Below are positions 11,748-24,631 of a stretch of DNA of 64,000 nucleotides, one piece after another. Both the position numbers and the translations under genes were made by a program. Origin of the DNA: Ilex aquifolium (taxonomy: Eukaryota; Streptophyta; Magnoliopsida; Aquifoliales; Aquifoliaceae); contig OX637396.1 of assembly GCA_951799425.1 (NCBI GenBank), positions 41,841,901 to 41,905,900 on the forward strand, written 5' to 3'. A model generated the notes under the pieces. That model did not search any database, was not told where the DNA came from, and saw only the letters and a program-made list of their open reading frames with translations. The stretch's first letter is position 1; each line of letters begins with the position of its first letter.

Positions 11748-12790
11748 TTAATAATTTTTTTTTTTCAAATAGATAAATATTTGATATAATTTTTCATCTC
11801 TCCTATTTTCTCTCACTGTTACTCTCTCTCCTTATTCTCTCTCCTTATTTTAACGTCACAACAACGCATTACACCAATCAGTTACAATTACCTCATAATA
11901 CACCAAACTCAATCAATTACACTAATTAGTTACAATTACCTTATAAATGCATCAAACAGTTACTCATGTGTTCTAATAAACCAAACAATTACACTAAATA
12001 ATTACACAAAATTACAACACTAACTCAATTGATCATTCAGTTGTTTTCCATAAACTAAAGAGTTACACGATTTAATATCACTACATGGTTACACCAATTA
12101 TATATACCAAAATTTGGTTTATTATTACACAAAAAGGTTTGCTATTATACCAAATTTTGTGTATATAATTGATGTAAACTATGTCACAATACTAAATAAT
12201 ACAACTCTTTAATTTATGTAAACAACTGAATGACAAATTGGGCTGGTGTCATAATTTTGTGTAATATTTTGATATAACTGTTTGGTTTTATTAGAACAAA
12301 TGAGTAACTATTTGATATATTATAAGACAATTGTAACTGATTAGTGTAATTGTGTTGTTATAATGTTGATATAAAAAGGGAGAGAAAAAATAAGGAAAGA
12401 GAGTAACGGTGAGAGAAATAGGGGGAGAGAGTGAAAGAGAAAAAAAAATAGGAGAGATAGATAAAAAAATCAAATCAAATATTTACATATTTGAAAATAA
12501 AATAAATTATCAATGAGAGACAGAAAGAGAAAATAGTGGAGAGATACAGAGAGTAACGAGAGAGAGAGAGAGAGAGAAAAAAAAAGGAGAGAGATGGAGA
12601 AAAAATATGAGAGAGATAGTCAGAGAGTAATGAAGAGATAGAGAGAGATGGAGAGAAAATAAAGGGAAGAGAGAAAAAAAAATAAGAATTATGTATAATT
12701 TAAGAAAGAATAAGTAACTAAAAAAATTCAAATGTCATTTAATTTTTGTACCTAATCAGAAGATGTTTTATTAAAATTGAACTTAATAAA
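11544..12790. mobile_element. Long foldback (inverted-repeat) element
   Basis: Two arms of several hundred bases are inverted copies meeting near 12122. For example, 'caccaatcagttacaatta' at 11873 pairs with its inverse at about 12320, and 'ccaaaatttgg' at 12108 pairs with 'ccaaattttg' at 12149. The arms continue outward into CT-rich (11709-11744) and GA-rich (12535-12680) tracts that are also complementary. There is no protein-coding content. Outer ends are blurred by divergence. Confidence 0.75.
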
Positions 12791-13233
12791 GTAAAATATT
12801 TATTCATACATTTTTCTTTAATAAGTCTAAAAAGATGTACCCACACCCAAAAAACTCTGACTAGCCTAAGTTTTATATGTTGACCAGTTAAAGCCCGAGT
12901 AGTCTACCCGCATCAGTTTCTGGACCAGCCCAAGTATTGTCCATGATTAAAATTTATAAACACAAGTTATACAATTTGAATTGAAATCAGATCAATTTAG
13001 ATTTTGATACTGGGATTATTCAACTATGGATGAAATTTGGGTTTTAATTTCAGTTGAAATTTACAATTTAGGTTGACTCGGGTTTAACTCGGGTCAAACT
13101 CGAGTTCATGAATATGGGTTGGATTGGGGTTAAGTCCCGAGACCCGTTCAAAGGACTCCCCGAATTTAACTAGTTTGAATTTTTTCGTCGAAACCCAACC
13201 GAAGTGCCAAAAAACGTATCCCAAGTACAAAAC

Positions 13234-13501
13234 TGAAGGAGTTCCTCCTTGGGAAATTTCTGCTTTTGTGAAAGACATCAGGTTTTTTGCTAAACACCTT
13301 GAACTTCGGTTTTTACACAAGCCAAGAGCCCTTAATAGGGCAGCTCACTGGGTGGCTGCTTCGGCATTATCTGATTCACTTGCTGTGAATTGGGTCAGCT
13401 GTCCCCCGCTTGAGTTTATGGCTTTGCTCTCATCTGATTGTAACCAAAATTTTCCTACTTGAATGAATGTTACAATCTTTCGCTGCTCAAAAAAAAAAAA
13501 A
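13234..13501 (+). mobile_element. 5'-truncated LINE, RNase H-like C-terminus and poly(A)
   Basis: An open frame of 76 codons (stop TGA at 13460-13462) reads EISAFVKDIRFFAKHLEL, then LHKPRALNRAAHWVAASAL and NWVSCPPLEFMALL. This is the C-terminal RNase H-like (RVT_3) region of plant L1-type LINEs. A 26-nt 3' UTR and a poly(A) run (13489-13501) follow. An 11-bp duplication AAGTACAAAAC flanks it at 13223-13233 and 13502-13512, which defines the insertion exactly. The intact frame and perfect duplication indicate a recent insertion. Confidence 0.88.
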
Positions 13502-13710
13502 AAGTACAAAACAATCCATGTTAAGCTCAGCTTGAGTTCAAATTGACCCATTCCAATTGCATGCCAAATATAGATACACATACCTCTAAGATGAAAAACA
13601 TTATACATTATTTTGAAACTGGTTTGGAGGAAAAATAAAAATAGAACAAATTAAACGTTTGGCAGGCGGTGTGCCTCGGTGTACTGTGGCACCCGTAACC
13701 GTCTGCTCCT

Positions 13711-13934
13711 TAAATGTTGAGTATAATGTTTACACCGTGTCAGCATTGTCACATAGTGTAACCGTCCAATAATATCACCAAATAGAAAAAGTAAACCCCA
13801 CTCATTCAAATAAATACCCGTCTATGTAAGATAGTAACCATTCATGTAGGGTCACCTTGTCCACTCGTTTATTAAACATTGGACTATACTACGTGACAAT
13901 GCTGACGTGATATAACCGTTACACTCAATATTTA
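13711..13934. mobile_element. Foldback MITE (about 224 bp)
   Basis: About 60-bp inverted arms: TAAATGTTGAGTATAATGTT... on the left and, inverted on the right, TAAATATTGAGTGTAACGGT.... Both arms share GTCAGCATTGTCAC. Superfamily not determined. Confidence 0.75.
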
Positions 13935-14252
13935 CTTGTTTTCATTCCATTACCACACACCAGTATGTATTTTATGACACAAAGCATGAAAAACATGAAA
14001 CTATAATTATTTAATTCATGATATTTTGGATGTGTCTTCCAAGTGTAACTCATATAAGCCCAAAAATACACATGAGAAGAGCATACATATATTGCAATCT
14101 GTCTTTCAAGTGCAAGTTATCTAAGCTAAAAAATTCTTACATAATAACGGCATATAATGCAGAACTCATAACATAGCTTCAGAATTTCCTGCCATGATCG
14201 TTTCCGGTTGTAGAACTATACAAAAAGATTACAATTTTGCAATTCCAACTCT

Positions 14253-17200
14253 CTATGGCTGTGAAGGGGTAGGAGATGTTGGAGGCTTCAAATCTGGATA
14301 CTGCAACCACAAAGGAAAGAGGTAAATAAATACCTATGAGATTATATACAAAAAGTTAATACCCAAGTGCAAAGAGATAAAGTTCAGGGTGATGGTATTG
14401 CCAGTGATAGTTTCTTAAATCTGAACATTTTTTCTTCATTTTTCCCCATAAACTCGGGGGCTTTTCTTGTTTGCTCTAATAATCTTCCATTTGACAACAT
14501 TTAGTCTATTGAATAGATAGCGATGCACCATCAACAAGAAGCAAGAAGATATAAGCCAGTCGTAAGTAGATCTTGAGCTTGTAAACTATGCAAAAAAAAT
14601 TAAAGGAGATATAGAGCAATGACTACGAATTACATTAGGATATGGAGACAGTGATCCTGGAAATCCAGGAATTGATTTTGCTATAACTTCTGTTTTTGGG
14701 ACTGAGTTGATTTCCGGTGCAGGTTCTGCAGCTGTTTCTATGTTTGCTTCAGCTTTCTGTACAGCACTATCAGAGGCAGGAGGGCTTTCCTCCACAGGTG
14801 CAGGAAGAGCTTTGCTAGTTACGGGTGATGGTAGAAGAGCCATTCCAATTTGCTGAGTTTCCCAGGTCAGAAGAGGAAAGAAAAGTTAAATCCACAAATT
14901 GTAAGCAATACATTTAATCTAAAATTGTAAAGTTCAAAGCTTTCGCAAAAGATGCATTTGAAGAAATGGACTTATCAGATAGTAACATTTTGATATGTGA
15001 TCAGCATTCACACAAATGCAAAGTACCTTTATGTCATCTACAAGTTCTTTAGGGGCAACCTTAGTGGTCAAGAATCCATCAACTTCTTGTAGAGTTTGCT
15101 TTCTATCCTGTCAGGGAAAGAGGTGAAAATAAGTGAACATGAAGGTTGCAATTCTAGAAAGTTCAAGAAAAAACCGGAGCCTCAAACTATGGCATTCAAT
15201 GTCGTCTGTATGTAAATTAAGTGAAATTAAGTTGAACCGAACTCACACTGTACTAATGAAGGCAAATGACTTACCCCGGGAGGTTAAGGAAGCTCAGTTT
15301 CACTGCTACTTTCACAACAAATACATCTATTTATCATCAAAAAGTAACTTAGCAGAGTCACATTTGGAATCTAAAATACTGGATCTCAAAAGTCTTGATT
15401 ATGGAAAGTGTAGCTGAATGTGAGCTGAAGGATATGAATTGAATAAAAGGTGGTCGGTCTGATCTAATTTGGTTCCCATTAACATATGGTGCTGGAAGAG
15501 ATAGATCAGGTCAAGACCGAAATGTTCCTCATATTTTAAAACCACAACATTGCGGTATGAGCCCAAGCATTTTAGTACAACCTCAATGTAGTCTCATTGC
15601 TCTGATCTTGAGAATTATAGATAATCAAGTCCTCTTGACAAGGCAGCAACTATTTTTAGCGAAATCGTATATAGTGGGAGGTATAATCCTCTCTGACAAT
15701 GATATTCTACCTTTTCCAAAGCTATATAAAGCAATTTAAAAATAAATATAAGTCAGAGCTGAGGATCATACATAATTTAATCATCCTAATGCTTATACCA
15801 TGCATATCCTTGGTTTTGGGTAGTAGTACTACACTGATCTTGATACTTATTGCATGAGAGTTCATGGGGTGTTAAAGAGGTTTGTCATTTTGACATGCAT
15901 TGGTATCATAATTTCGTCAAAGGGTGATCCACACTAATTGGTTTCAAGGAGACCAACCACGTGCCATCCTTAACAGGCACAAAATGCAATTATTCACATC
16001 ATTTTGGGACAAGAGTACATCATGGTTTTGCAAATTTATAAACATACCTCAGCAAACAGGAGTTTTGTGCTGATAAATTGAACAAGCGCTGCTGAACCTA
16101 AGAGCTGCAGGATTGTTTCTACCTGACAAGATGCAGCAAAACCATCAATGTTAAAGTTCTCACAGAACCATGCTCACCAATTTAAGCAATGAACTCAGCA
16201 ACCAAACCTCTGAAAATGCTAATAAACCTAATCCAGTGGCTGCGGCAATACCAAGAGTAACAGATACAGCATCAGACTCCTCCTGCGAGGTAAAATTGTA
16301 TCACAAACATTAAACTAATGCCATTAAAATATTCCAGAAAATCATAACTTCCCAAAAACCGCATAACAATGATTAGCCGCATTGCCACTTAACAATTTGA
16401 ACACATGATAGCGCTTAACTTGTTAATATGATAAAACAATTTGCAGTAATTTAGAGAAAGTTGAGAAGCATACAGGAAGGGCACCACCAATTACATCAGT
16501 CAAATTGCTGAAATCAAGACTGAATGTTTTGCTTGGTAGTATCCATGGAAGACCGCTATTCTGCTTGGATTAGGATATATCAATAAGTTTCGGGTACACT
16601 TAATGTATGATTTAAAGGTAAATTGGACCTGGAAGCTCAAAAAGTGAAGAGATAAACTAGGAATTATGAAATTGGCAACAACCATCCATCCTCGGCTTCC
16701 TTCTGCGCCATCTTTTATTCCATAAGCAGCTTTGAAGCCATTTGCTGTGACCAACTCCGCTACCAGTTCAGAGTTCCCATCAAATCTGGCTTCATCAAAA
16801 TTCAACAGCACGAGATTGATTTTATAAGTAAATCTTTCGGGCAGGGGGGGGGGGGGGGGGAACTGTGCAAAATCACCATAGAAAGCTATGGTTTTAGAGA
16901 AACAAGTTAAGATCAACAGAGACAAATAGTTAAACGACTATGAGTTTCAAAGTTCAAACCTTCATGATTGTATCACAAAAGGAAGCTCAAGCCTTCAGGA
17001 AGCCTACAAAGCATCGCATGATGCCATAATTCCTCTAAATCCTACTTTTTAGCTGAATATTCCAACCATCGATTATAATCCCATAATTTAACTGAAGACA
17101 ATAATTTCAGATAGGCTAAAATGGCTGAGCTATATTCATCAAACAAACTGTGCTAATTCTTATTAATTGGACAATGTTCTTGGACCAAGGAATGGATAAC

Positions 17201-17969
17201 CAACAATTTCCTCTGATTAATTGGCTGAGCTATATTCAAAGATGAGTTGAACAAATCATAAAGACTGAATAAAAGATGAATTGGGTTTTTAAATAGTGAA
17301 CAAATCGTACAAATTCTGTTCAAAATCTTACTTGTCTAGAATGAACAATGTGGTACTTTCAGGTTCCTTAAACTTCAAAGACAGCTTCTTCAAGAACCCT
17401 AATTTATCTTCACCTTTGTACAAGACTGACACTGGCTTCTTCTTCAACCCTCGGATATCCGGACTACCCACTTGCTTCAATTCCACTGTTGCTCTTATAT
17501 CAAGCAACTGAGCATTGGCATCGTCACCCAATTTAGCATAAGCACTCTTTGCAGACTCAACACCCCACGGCTTAGGTTTACTGAGCAACTGAGATAAGAT
17601 TAGCGGCACCGCCAAAACGGCGGCGCCACCGATTATAACTGCCGGATTCTCCGTTACAAAATTGATTGCACTATCAAGAAACCCACTGACGTCAAAGTCA
17701 GTGAAGCCCTCAGAAGTGAAAGTGCCTACTGATTGCTGTAATGCTTCTTCATATGTAAGTGCTCTAGCAAATTCAGAACTAAACACAGAGGAAAGAAGCA
17801 CTAGACCACCATAGGTCCTTGATATATTTGATGGGTTGGTGCTAAAATTAGCAGAAGTTGGGAAATTATAAAGAGAAGTTGTGGGGATTGGGAGAATTTT
17901 TCTGGGTTTTGTTCTCCGGTCTGAAAGAACAGAGATGGGTGTCGAGCCTACTGCATTGAGGGCCTCCAT
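14253..17969 (-). CDS. TROL: Thylakoid rhodanese-like protein TROL (STR4)
   Basis: TROL anchors ferredoxin-NADP+ reductase (FNR) at the thylakoid or inner envelope membrane. Eight exons join in frame: 17332-17969, 16683-16785, 16474-16560, 16208-16282, 16048-16122, 15027-15107, 14634-14852, 14253-14300 (1326 nt, 441 aa; Arabidopsis TROL is of similar length). The N-terminus is a Ser/Thr-rich chloroplast transit region. Residues 72-80 are LTYEEALQQ, and a membrane segment spans about 109-129 ([18 protein letters not shown]). A rhodanese-like domain runs from about 135 to 250. The active-site position reads LDKFDGNSE, with Asp where active rhodaneses have Cys, as known for TROL. A second hydrophobic stretch follows ([18 protein letters not shown]). 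The Pro-rich tail ends [21 protein letters not shown] (21 aa, slightly longer than the shared motif), the FNR-docking (ITEP) motif. Start chosen at MEAL, matching the family. I saw no break. Confidence 0.95.
16842..16861. repeat. Homopolymer G run
   Basis: A run of about 18 G interrupts TROL intron 1. It may be a length-variable or assembly-sensitive site. Confidence 0.9.
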
Positions 17970-20032
17970 AGCATAATTTCTTGATCACCACAGGCTTTTT
18001 TCTGTGCTCTCAAAAGATTGATAGAAAGACCTCAATCACCATAAAGAATGGAATGTCTTTTTGGCAGATTGTGTTCTCTATAATGGCCTGAGCTTTGGAG
18101 TTCAATGGTTGTACAACCCTGCCCTTCACTGATTTGTCTTGAGTGGGAGGAGAGGAGAGATGAGCTTTCGACCAATTGTTACGTAACACGTGGGACTAAG
18201 AATAGTGATCATGTTGGCTTTAGAGAGGCTGGTTACTTTTTTTTTTCCTGTTGGGATTTTGAGATTGTGTGGCTGAGAAATGTCTAAAAGAAGTTTTTGG
18301 AAACTTTGATGTTAACTCCCTGTACTAGTCTACCTGCTACAGTACACTTGTACTGCCATGTATACCCTTCCAAGGTGGAGCTTTTCAATCACAGATTGGA
18401 AAGCGTATAATCACGTATAAATCACACACGATTAAACCGCCCAAACGCATTTTAGTGAACTCAAACTTGAAACTTGTTAATAATTTCTGAAATCTGTCAT
18501 CGGTTTATCTGTTACATGGCGTATAGCGGAAAATTATGGTGTAGTATAGCTTCTTATTTTGGCACTCGAATCGCAAATGCTCACTCGAACCATGAGCCCG
18601 TCGACTATTCTTGTTATGGTAGATTAGGGGAGTGAATTCTTGACAATGCTACTCATAACAAGCATGGCATGCTTCTGGAATAAAAAATTTCATGGCTGGT
18701 GGTACTGATGCGTGATAAGGTCACTACTAACGAATGGTGAGTGCGTGAAGAATGCTATGGATTCGAGCTCGAGTATTAGACAGAGCTAGAGAAAGAGCCT
18801 ATTCCAGAGCCGGGAGAACAGTCCTTTGTTATATGTCTCTTGTTCCCGAAATGTATTGCTTTATCTACCATTAATCATAAGGAGAAGGTAGATTTGCAAT
18901 ATGGTAACAAGAAAACCTCAAATTTACTTGACGGATGGAATTGTCTTTGTGTTTTGTATCTTGGTAGTCAATCTCATATGTATCGTACGGGTAGCAAGAG
19001 ACCTTGGGCAATATGGAAGTTACATATTCAGAATCCACATAAAAAATAGCTGCTCTTTCGAAAAATTGTGAACCCACAGGAATGGGTGCAGCCGTTGGAT
19101 GGATACAGGTAATTAGCTGAGTCTGTATATCAGTGTGAAGGTCCATGGGACGTATCATCTATTCCATACATCAAAGGAAACAAAATGTAAGCGCCGGGTA
19201 GAACATGGTGTGATATGCTAATGTCAAGATAGGCACAGTAAATCTAGATTAAGAGTTGGCATGCGCACACATACACACAAGGGTAGAGAGAAAAAAGAGG
19301 TTCTATTTTTGAGACAATAGACCTTATAGGGCAAATTATATTTACCCCCTTAAACTATTACTTTTGTTTCGCTTTACACTCTCAACTATAAAATGTCTCA
19401 TAGTACATCTCAAAATATTAATTTTATTTCATACCACTCCAATAGATAACGATTGTCAATTTTATGATTGTAAATGCACATGTGAGTGATTTATATTGTC
19501 AATAAACAATTGCCTATTGCACTATGTACATATCAAAAATCAAGAAAAATATTCATCCATGACTTTGTCATTCCTAAGCTCTAAATTTTCTTCCTCTGGA
19601 CAACATTTTTCTTCCCAGCAATTATTTAGTTGTAAAAGAGGTAAAATAAATTGGTTCTAGACACTTGGTGAAAAGTTTTTTGTGGTTTCTCTCCCTCCTT
19701 TGAAAGATTTTTAAGTTTGTCGTTATCTATTTAAGTGATATAAAACAAAATTAATACTTTAGGGTGCAATATGAGAAATTTTATTGTTGAAGGTACAAAA
19801 TGAAACAAAGATAATAATTCAGGGGGATAAAGTGTAATTTACTCAACATGATAAGAACTCTTGCAACAGACAGAATTAACTATTCAGCCACGACATCTAC
19901 GAGAATGAAGGGAAAAAGTCAAGAACAACAAATGAAGTGTACAATGATACCAGAAATAAACTGAATAGCCCATTGACAAAAATACGTTACATTGTCTAAA
20001 ACAAATATAAAGAGGAATGAGTAAAATTTTTA
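17970..20032. other. Intergenic between TROL promoter and CHID1-like 3' end
   Basis: No gene supported. Bases 17970-18300 hold the TROL 5' leader and proximal promoter. A MITE occupies 19329-19844. The frames at 18840-19160 on both strands resemble nothing known. Confidence 0.6.
19329..19844. mobile_element. Inverted-repeat transposon (about 516 bp)
   Basis: The left end GGGCAAATTATATTTACCCC matches the inverted right end GAGTAAATTACACTTTATCC. Pairing continues inward for over 100 bases (TTGTTTC..., AAAATGTCTCATA..., AGATAACGA...). No coding content; target duplication not evident. A related half-element lies at about 24435-24560. Confidence 0.7.
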
Positions 20033-23000
20033 TCACATGATATTAAAAAAATAATCCAAACCTTGACCAATTTCCCAAATTGAGATGCCAGCACCCCATG
20101 AACCAGCTTCCTCAAGCCGCATTGCAATTGACATCAGCGACGGGTAGAATACTACATGCTTGACATGTTTATCATCGGAGTATAAGAAGAAATGCTCTGC
20201 ACTATTCTTCTCCCACTGCAATAAAGGCTTGTGTTGCTCCAACAAAGACAGGTACTCCCTTGCAGTAATAGGTCCACCACCTAAGCCTTCAGTTTATAAT
20301 CATAAGCAAGAAGGAAAAGCTTCTTCATTATATGGTGCAAGAACTACTACGCTATTAAATGTTTTCTAGCTAAAAAATTGCCAATCTAGAAATTCCATGT
20401 CAGTTACTATTCAGCCAAACATGAATCAGTTGCATCCTTCTAAATGCCCTGGTTGGTAAAAGAGATTAAAAATCAAAAGGAACACCCTTTTTTTTTTTCT
20501 CTCTTCTTCCCTTCCTCCCACTTGTCACTCCTACCAAATGGGTGTAGAAGTGAAAAACCGAGAAGACCAACCAGTTAATGGAAAAGACAACTGCTCAAAT
20601 TTGTTTTCACGGGAAAGATGTAGGTATTAATTCAACTAGTCGGAAAGTCTGGACTTTAAAACCCACCAAAATGATTTAGAGAAATTTCTATCACAATCCC
20701 CAAGTCCGATCACCTATGCCAAAAATTCAGGCATTCCAAATTTGGAACAAGAAGCACGATTGTTAATCGTTCCATATTAAAATGTCTACAAGATTTTAGT
20801 TGCCAACAAGACCAAGTGAATTGCCTAAAATAGCCTGTGGATAGTGTGCACATAGCTTCAACGGTCGATTACCTTAAATCATCAAGACGGGAATACAGAA
20901 TTGTAGGCCTCCTAATCACTCTTATTGGGTTCACCACAAAGGGAATCACGACGTTTTGATTTCCCAATAAGAATAGGACATAAAAAATAACTTGTAATCT
21001 TAGAGCGGTCTCCAAACCCCAACCCCTTCTCAAATTCAAGTAGCCATTTCATTTCTTCTCAATGAATCTTAGCACCATCAGATATATAACTTGATTAAAG
21101 CCAAGCACCAGCACAAGTTAAGTGATCAATCATTGTTATTCACATACCTCCTGAAAGGACAAAATCATTCCCATAGAAATTTATGCCAACAAAAATCTTT
21201 TGGGCCAAGCTCTGAGACCCACCGCTGCTGGTACCAAGGAGCAGCTGCATGATGGAGTGGATCCACTTCAGCGGTGCATTGGGACCTGGATTCTGAGGGC
21301 CTGAGAAGTCATAAGTCATAAGAGAGTAACCATCTACAGCATTGCTCAAGCTCCGAAGATCTTCTGGCCCAAAATCATACTCCTGGAGGTTCTCTGAGTG
21401 TGGTGGACCTATTACATATACTAACTGCAAACTTTTCTTGCTATTCCGATCTAAGATCACAGAATGCATGGCTTGCCCAAGTTGCTTTATGAACTGAAGT
21501 GCCTAGGCTTTCAAAGTGAGAAAGGGATCATCATTCATAGTAAGAATACTAGTTCATCCCAAAACAAATGTAAGTGCTAAATGCTAAGTTAATTCAGTAT
21601 TTAACTTGTAAACATGTAGAACTCTCGTTGCTTACATTCAAAGTGAAAAAACAAAAGAACATTGAACAATGTCAAGCAAAAGAAATAGAAGCATTACAGA
21701 AGTACTTATTTTACCATCTGCCGCATGTCTGGATCGTGCAAGACACCATAAGCTGCCCATCTTGACCAAGATTCAAGCACAATACCATCATATTCCATTT
21801 CCCTACATCATAATTTTCCAAATGACTGAATCCTAAACGCTCATTCACTGATTCACAGCAAGTTACTAGTGTCGATCAATAATATATAATTTATCCAAGC
21901 GAACAACGCAGATAACATTTCTTGCACAGCCTGGCAAGCAGCATGGAATTCTCGTGGGATGGGAGTACTCAAATGTTGTCTGCTAATAGCTCGATATACT
22001 GGGTTAGTGAAATCTGCAGAGGGACTCTACCCATATATTACTACACTCGAAGTACTAACAAATCTGGGGCATGCTAAATACTTTTCAGGTGTTGCACATG
22101 ATTAATGAGATTGCTTTTTGAGAGATATTTTTCCCATTATAGATTATACAATCTTTCTGTTTTGCTTTTGGTACAACAAATATATCCCAAGACATCTGCA
22201 TGCTTGAGGTCAGCTATTTTAATCAGAATTGGACCCGCTTATGGATGGTTGGAGTTAGGTTCGGATTTAAGTCCAAGATGCAATAATAAACCTTCCCCAT
22301 AAAATTGTGGCTACTTGCACTCTTAAAGAGAATATCTGAAGTAAACAAGAACACAGGCTTACTTGCATTCCGCTATTATGAGGTTAATTGCTTTACCCCT
22401 CTGCTTCTTCTTTCTAAGCAGGTCCACAGGAATTGCTTCCAGAACAACTCTAGGCAGAACCTTTATATTTAAAAAAACAACATCAGATCCAAACTTCATG
22501 GAACTATGGATTCACTTACTGAGCCTTAATTATCATTCATATTTGCAGGACTAAAAGTAAATATATCAATCACTTGTCAAACAAAAAAATCTTTGGTTAT
22601 AAACCTAGAAAAATACGAGTACCAACGAATCACTCAGCTGTAAAAATACTTCGTGAAGGAAACGAGTATAATCCCCAAATGAATAAAAACAACACTAATG
22701 CCACTATATGGATATTGTGAAAAAATTTGAATGCAGTAAATGGATTTTGAAGAACTTTGCAGCCAATGTGTTAAATGTGAGTTATCTACTTGTCCTACCC
22801 TAAGCATCTGTTGTTATGAAAGAACAAGAATGCCTCTTTAATTATTTTTTTAATCCATGCTTATTGGTTCATCATATTTTCTCCTTGACTTTGATTTCCT
22901 ATTCTACCAACCTCAAAGAATTAACAATAAAGTACTAGCTATACAACGAAGTTATTCTCTGAACAAACGGCCTGGTAAAAGTTCTCTTTCATATTCCTAT

Positions 23001-24336
23001 TATGCAGTCAAGTATAAGTATCACATCTAGACATATGCCTGTTCACATAACGCAAGTTGTTGATACCTGGGCATCTCCTTTCATTCTAAGCTCTGAAATC
23101 CATCCAGTATCAGCATTATGCCTTCCCTCAAGAACTAACTTGGTCCCTTCGCTGTCATAAGAAGACAAATAAATCTGATGATGTTTATCAGCAAAAGCAG
23201 CCATGCTATACGCAATTCTATATTTCTTTCTTTTCCACTTTAGCATAGTTTTCCGCAAATATGTACGGAGGTTTCTACTTTCTAGAGTGTCACTATGCAC
23301 TGCCGATGCTTCAATTTCAGCTTCAATCATATCTCCAGAAAAAGTTGATCATTCAGACTGGCCGCGATACAAACAACTAAGCCCATAACGTTAATTTCTG
23401 ATAAAATTCGACCCTAAAAATGGAAGATGCTTGGTGGCTAAAATCACAGTTTCCGATTACCCATTTCATAACTTTATTAGCAATAACTATAACCAGAAGG
23501 ATTGGAAAATTCCAGAAACCACAAAAGCTCAAAACATTCCCCTAAACTTGAGGGCTTGACCAAGCGCCCTTGAAATTTAATTCAGGGCTTAGTCAAAGTA
23601 GTAATCATATATGATACATACCTCTTCAGGTAATACCACACAGGAGATATGTGTGTCAGCTTTGAGTTGAATCTCTTCGCCAGTTCATAGCCTCTAGAAT
23701 TCCTTCATAAAAACGAAAAAACAAAAACAAAAAAGAAGCTTGCTATGACAAATGTGTCAAAGCGCATAGATTTTATTGATCAATTACTAGCTGTTGGAAT
23801 TATGAAAAACAACCCCAAAAAAAAACAGAGATTTGCTTTTCAAAACACGTCTGTATATTTCAAAAAACTAACATAAAGAATGCGACTATAATGAAACATA
23901 CCATGGAGTTATGTACGCCAATACAGGATTCGTAAAGTGCCGCCGAGAAATATTTTCCGAAACTTTCATATTTTCCTGAATTTCTTACAAAATCGAAACA
24001 ATAACTAAATTTCTATACGAAACCTGCAAAAATGAAATCGAAGGGACAGAATCAACAGGGCACATAACATACAGTGAGGACTTCTCGGTAGCTCAAATCA
24101 GTCTTGACGAGTCCTCGATCGGATATATTCAGGATGGTAGGGTGAGTACCCATACGAGGAACGTAAAAGCTACGGTATACGATCACTGAAATGGCGGTAG
24201 AGACCACGAAGAAGACGAAGAAGATGGTGATGAGCCTACGGTCTCGATTGGCTTTCGAATCTACTGAGTCAATCCTCTGGTCTTCGCGAGTCGACGGTTC
24301 AACTCGATTGGATCGGCGGTCTCGCCTCTTCGCCAT
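20033..24336 (-). CDS. CHID1-like glycosyl hydrolase family 18 protein
   Basis: Eight exons join in frame: 24073-24336, 23902-23975, 23622-23702, 23067-23151, 22363-22460, 21715-21802, 21148-21502, 20033-20286 (1299 nt, 432 aa). The protein is the plant counterpart of chitinase domain-containing protein 1. Residues 1-34 are charged (MAKRRDRRSNR) and 35-53 form one membrane segment (LITIFFVFFVVSTAISVIV), suggesting a type II membrane protein of the secretory pathway. The GH18 barrel follows: NPVLAYITPW, LVLEGRHNADTGWI, VLPRVVLEAIP, EYDGIVLESWSRWAAYGVLH, YDFGPEDLRSLSNAVDGYSL, MTYDFSGPQNPGPNAP, VGINFYGNDF and the C-terminal ISIWEIGQGLDYFF. The usual DxxDxDxE chitinase signature is reduced to DGIVLE, as in other CHID1 proteins, so chitinase activity is doubtful. 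It lies next to TROL, as in Arabidopsis. Confidence 0.94.
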
Positions 24337-24631
24337 GTTCGATTCAGCGCCAAGTCACAAAACCTTCGCTACAGAGTAACTGTTCGCACTCGCAGAGCTT
24401 TCCTTTATTTCTTTTATTTTGCAATTTTTTTACTTTAGGGGGAATTACACTGTGTACCCTAAAATAGTTAAGAATTTTTCTCATATTATACCCTTCACAT
24501 ATTAAAATTGTTAAAATATAACTTTTTCGTTAGTTTTTATTCCTCATTCAATTAACGTCAATAAATTATTTTTTGACGAAATAGTAACAGAAAATAACCA
24601 ATGATTCATATTACAATACTTATAATATATT
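24337..24631. other. CHID1-like 5' leader and MITE remnant
   Basis: The first ~80 bases are the CHID1-like leader. From about 24435 the text 'agggggaattacactgtgtaccc' resembles the termini of the element at 19329-19844, but no matching second end remains. Confidence 0.4.

Noticed and set aside
12291..12731. Open frames rich in Ser/Leu/Phe on the minus strand
   Set aside because: Translation of CT/GA low-complexity tracts in the foldback arms.
18840..19160. Frames on both strands between TROL and the CHID1-like gene
   Set aside because: No family resemblance and no splice context.
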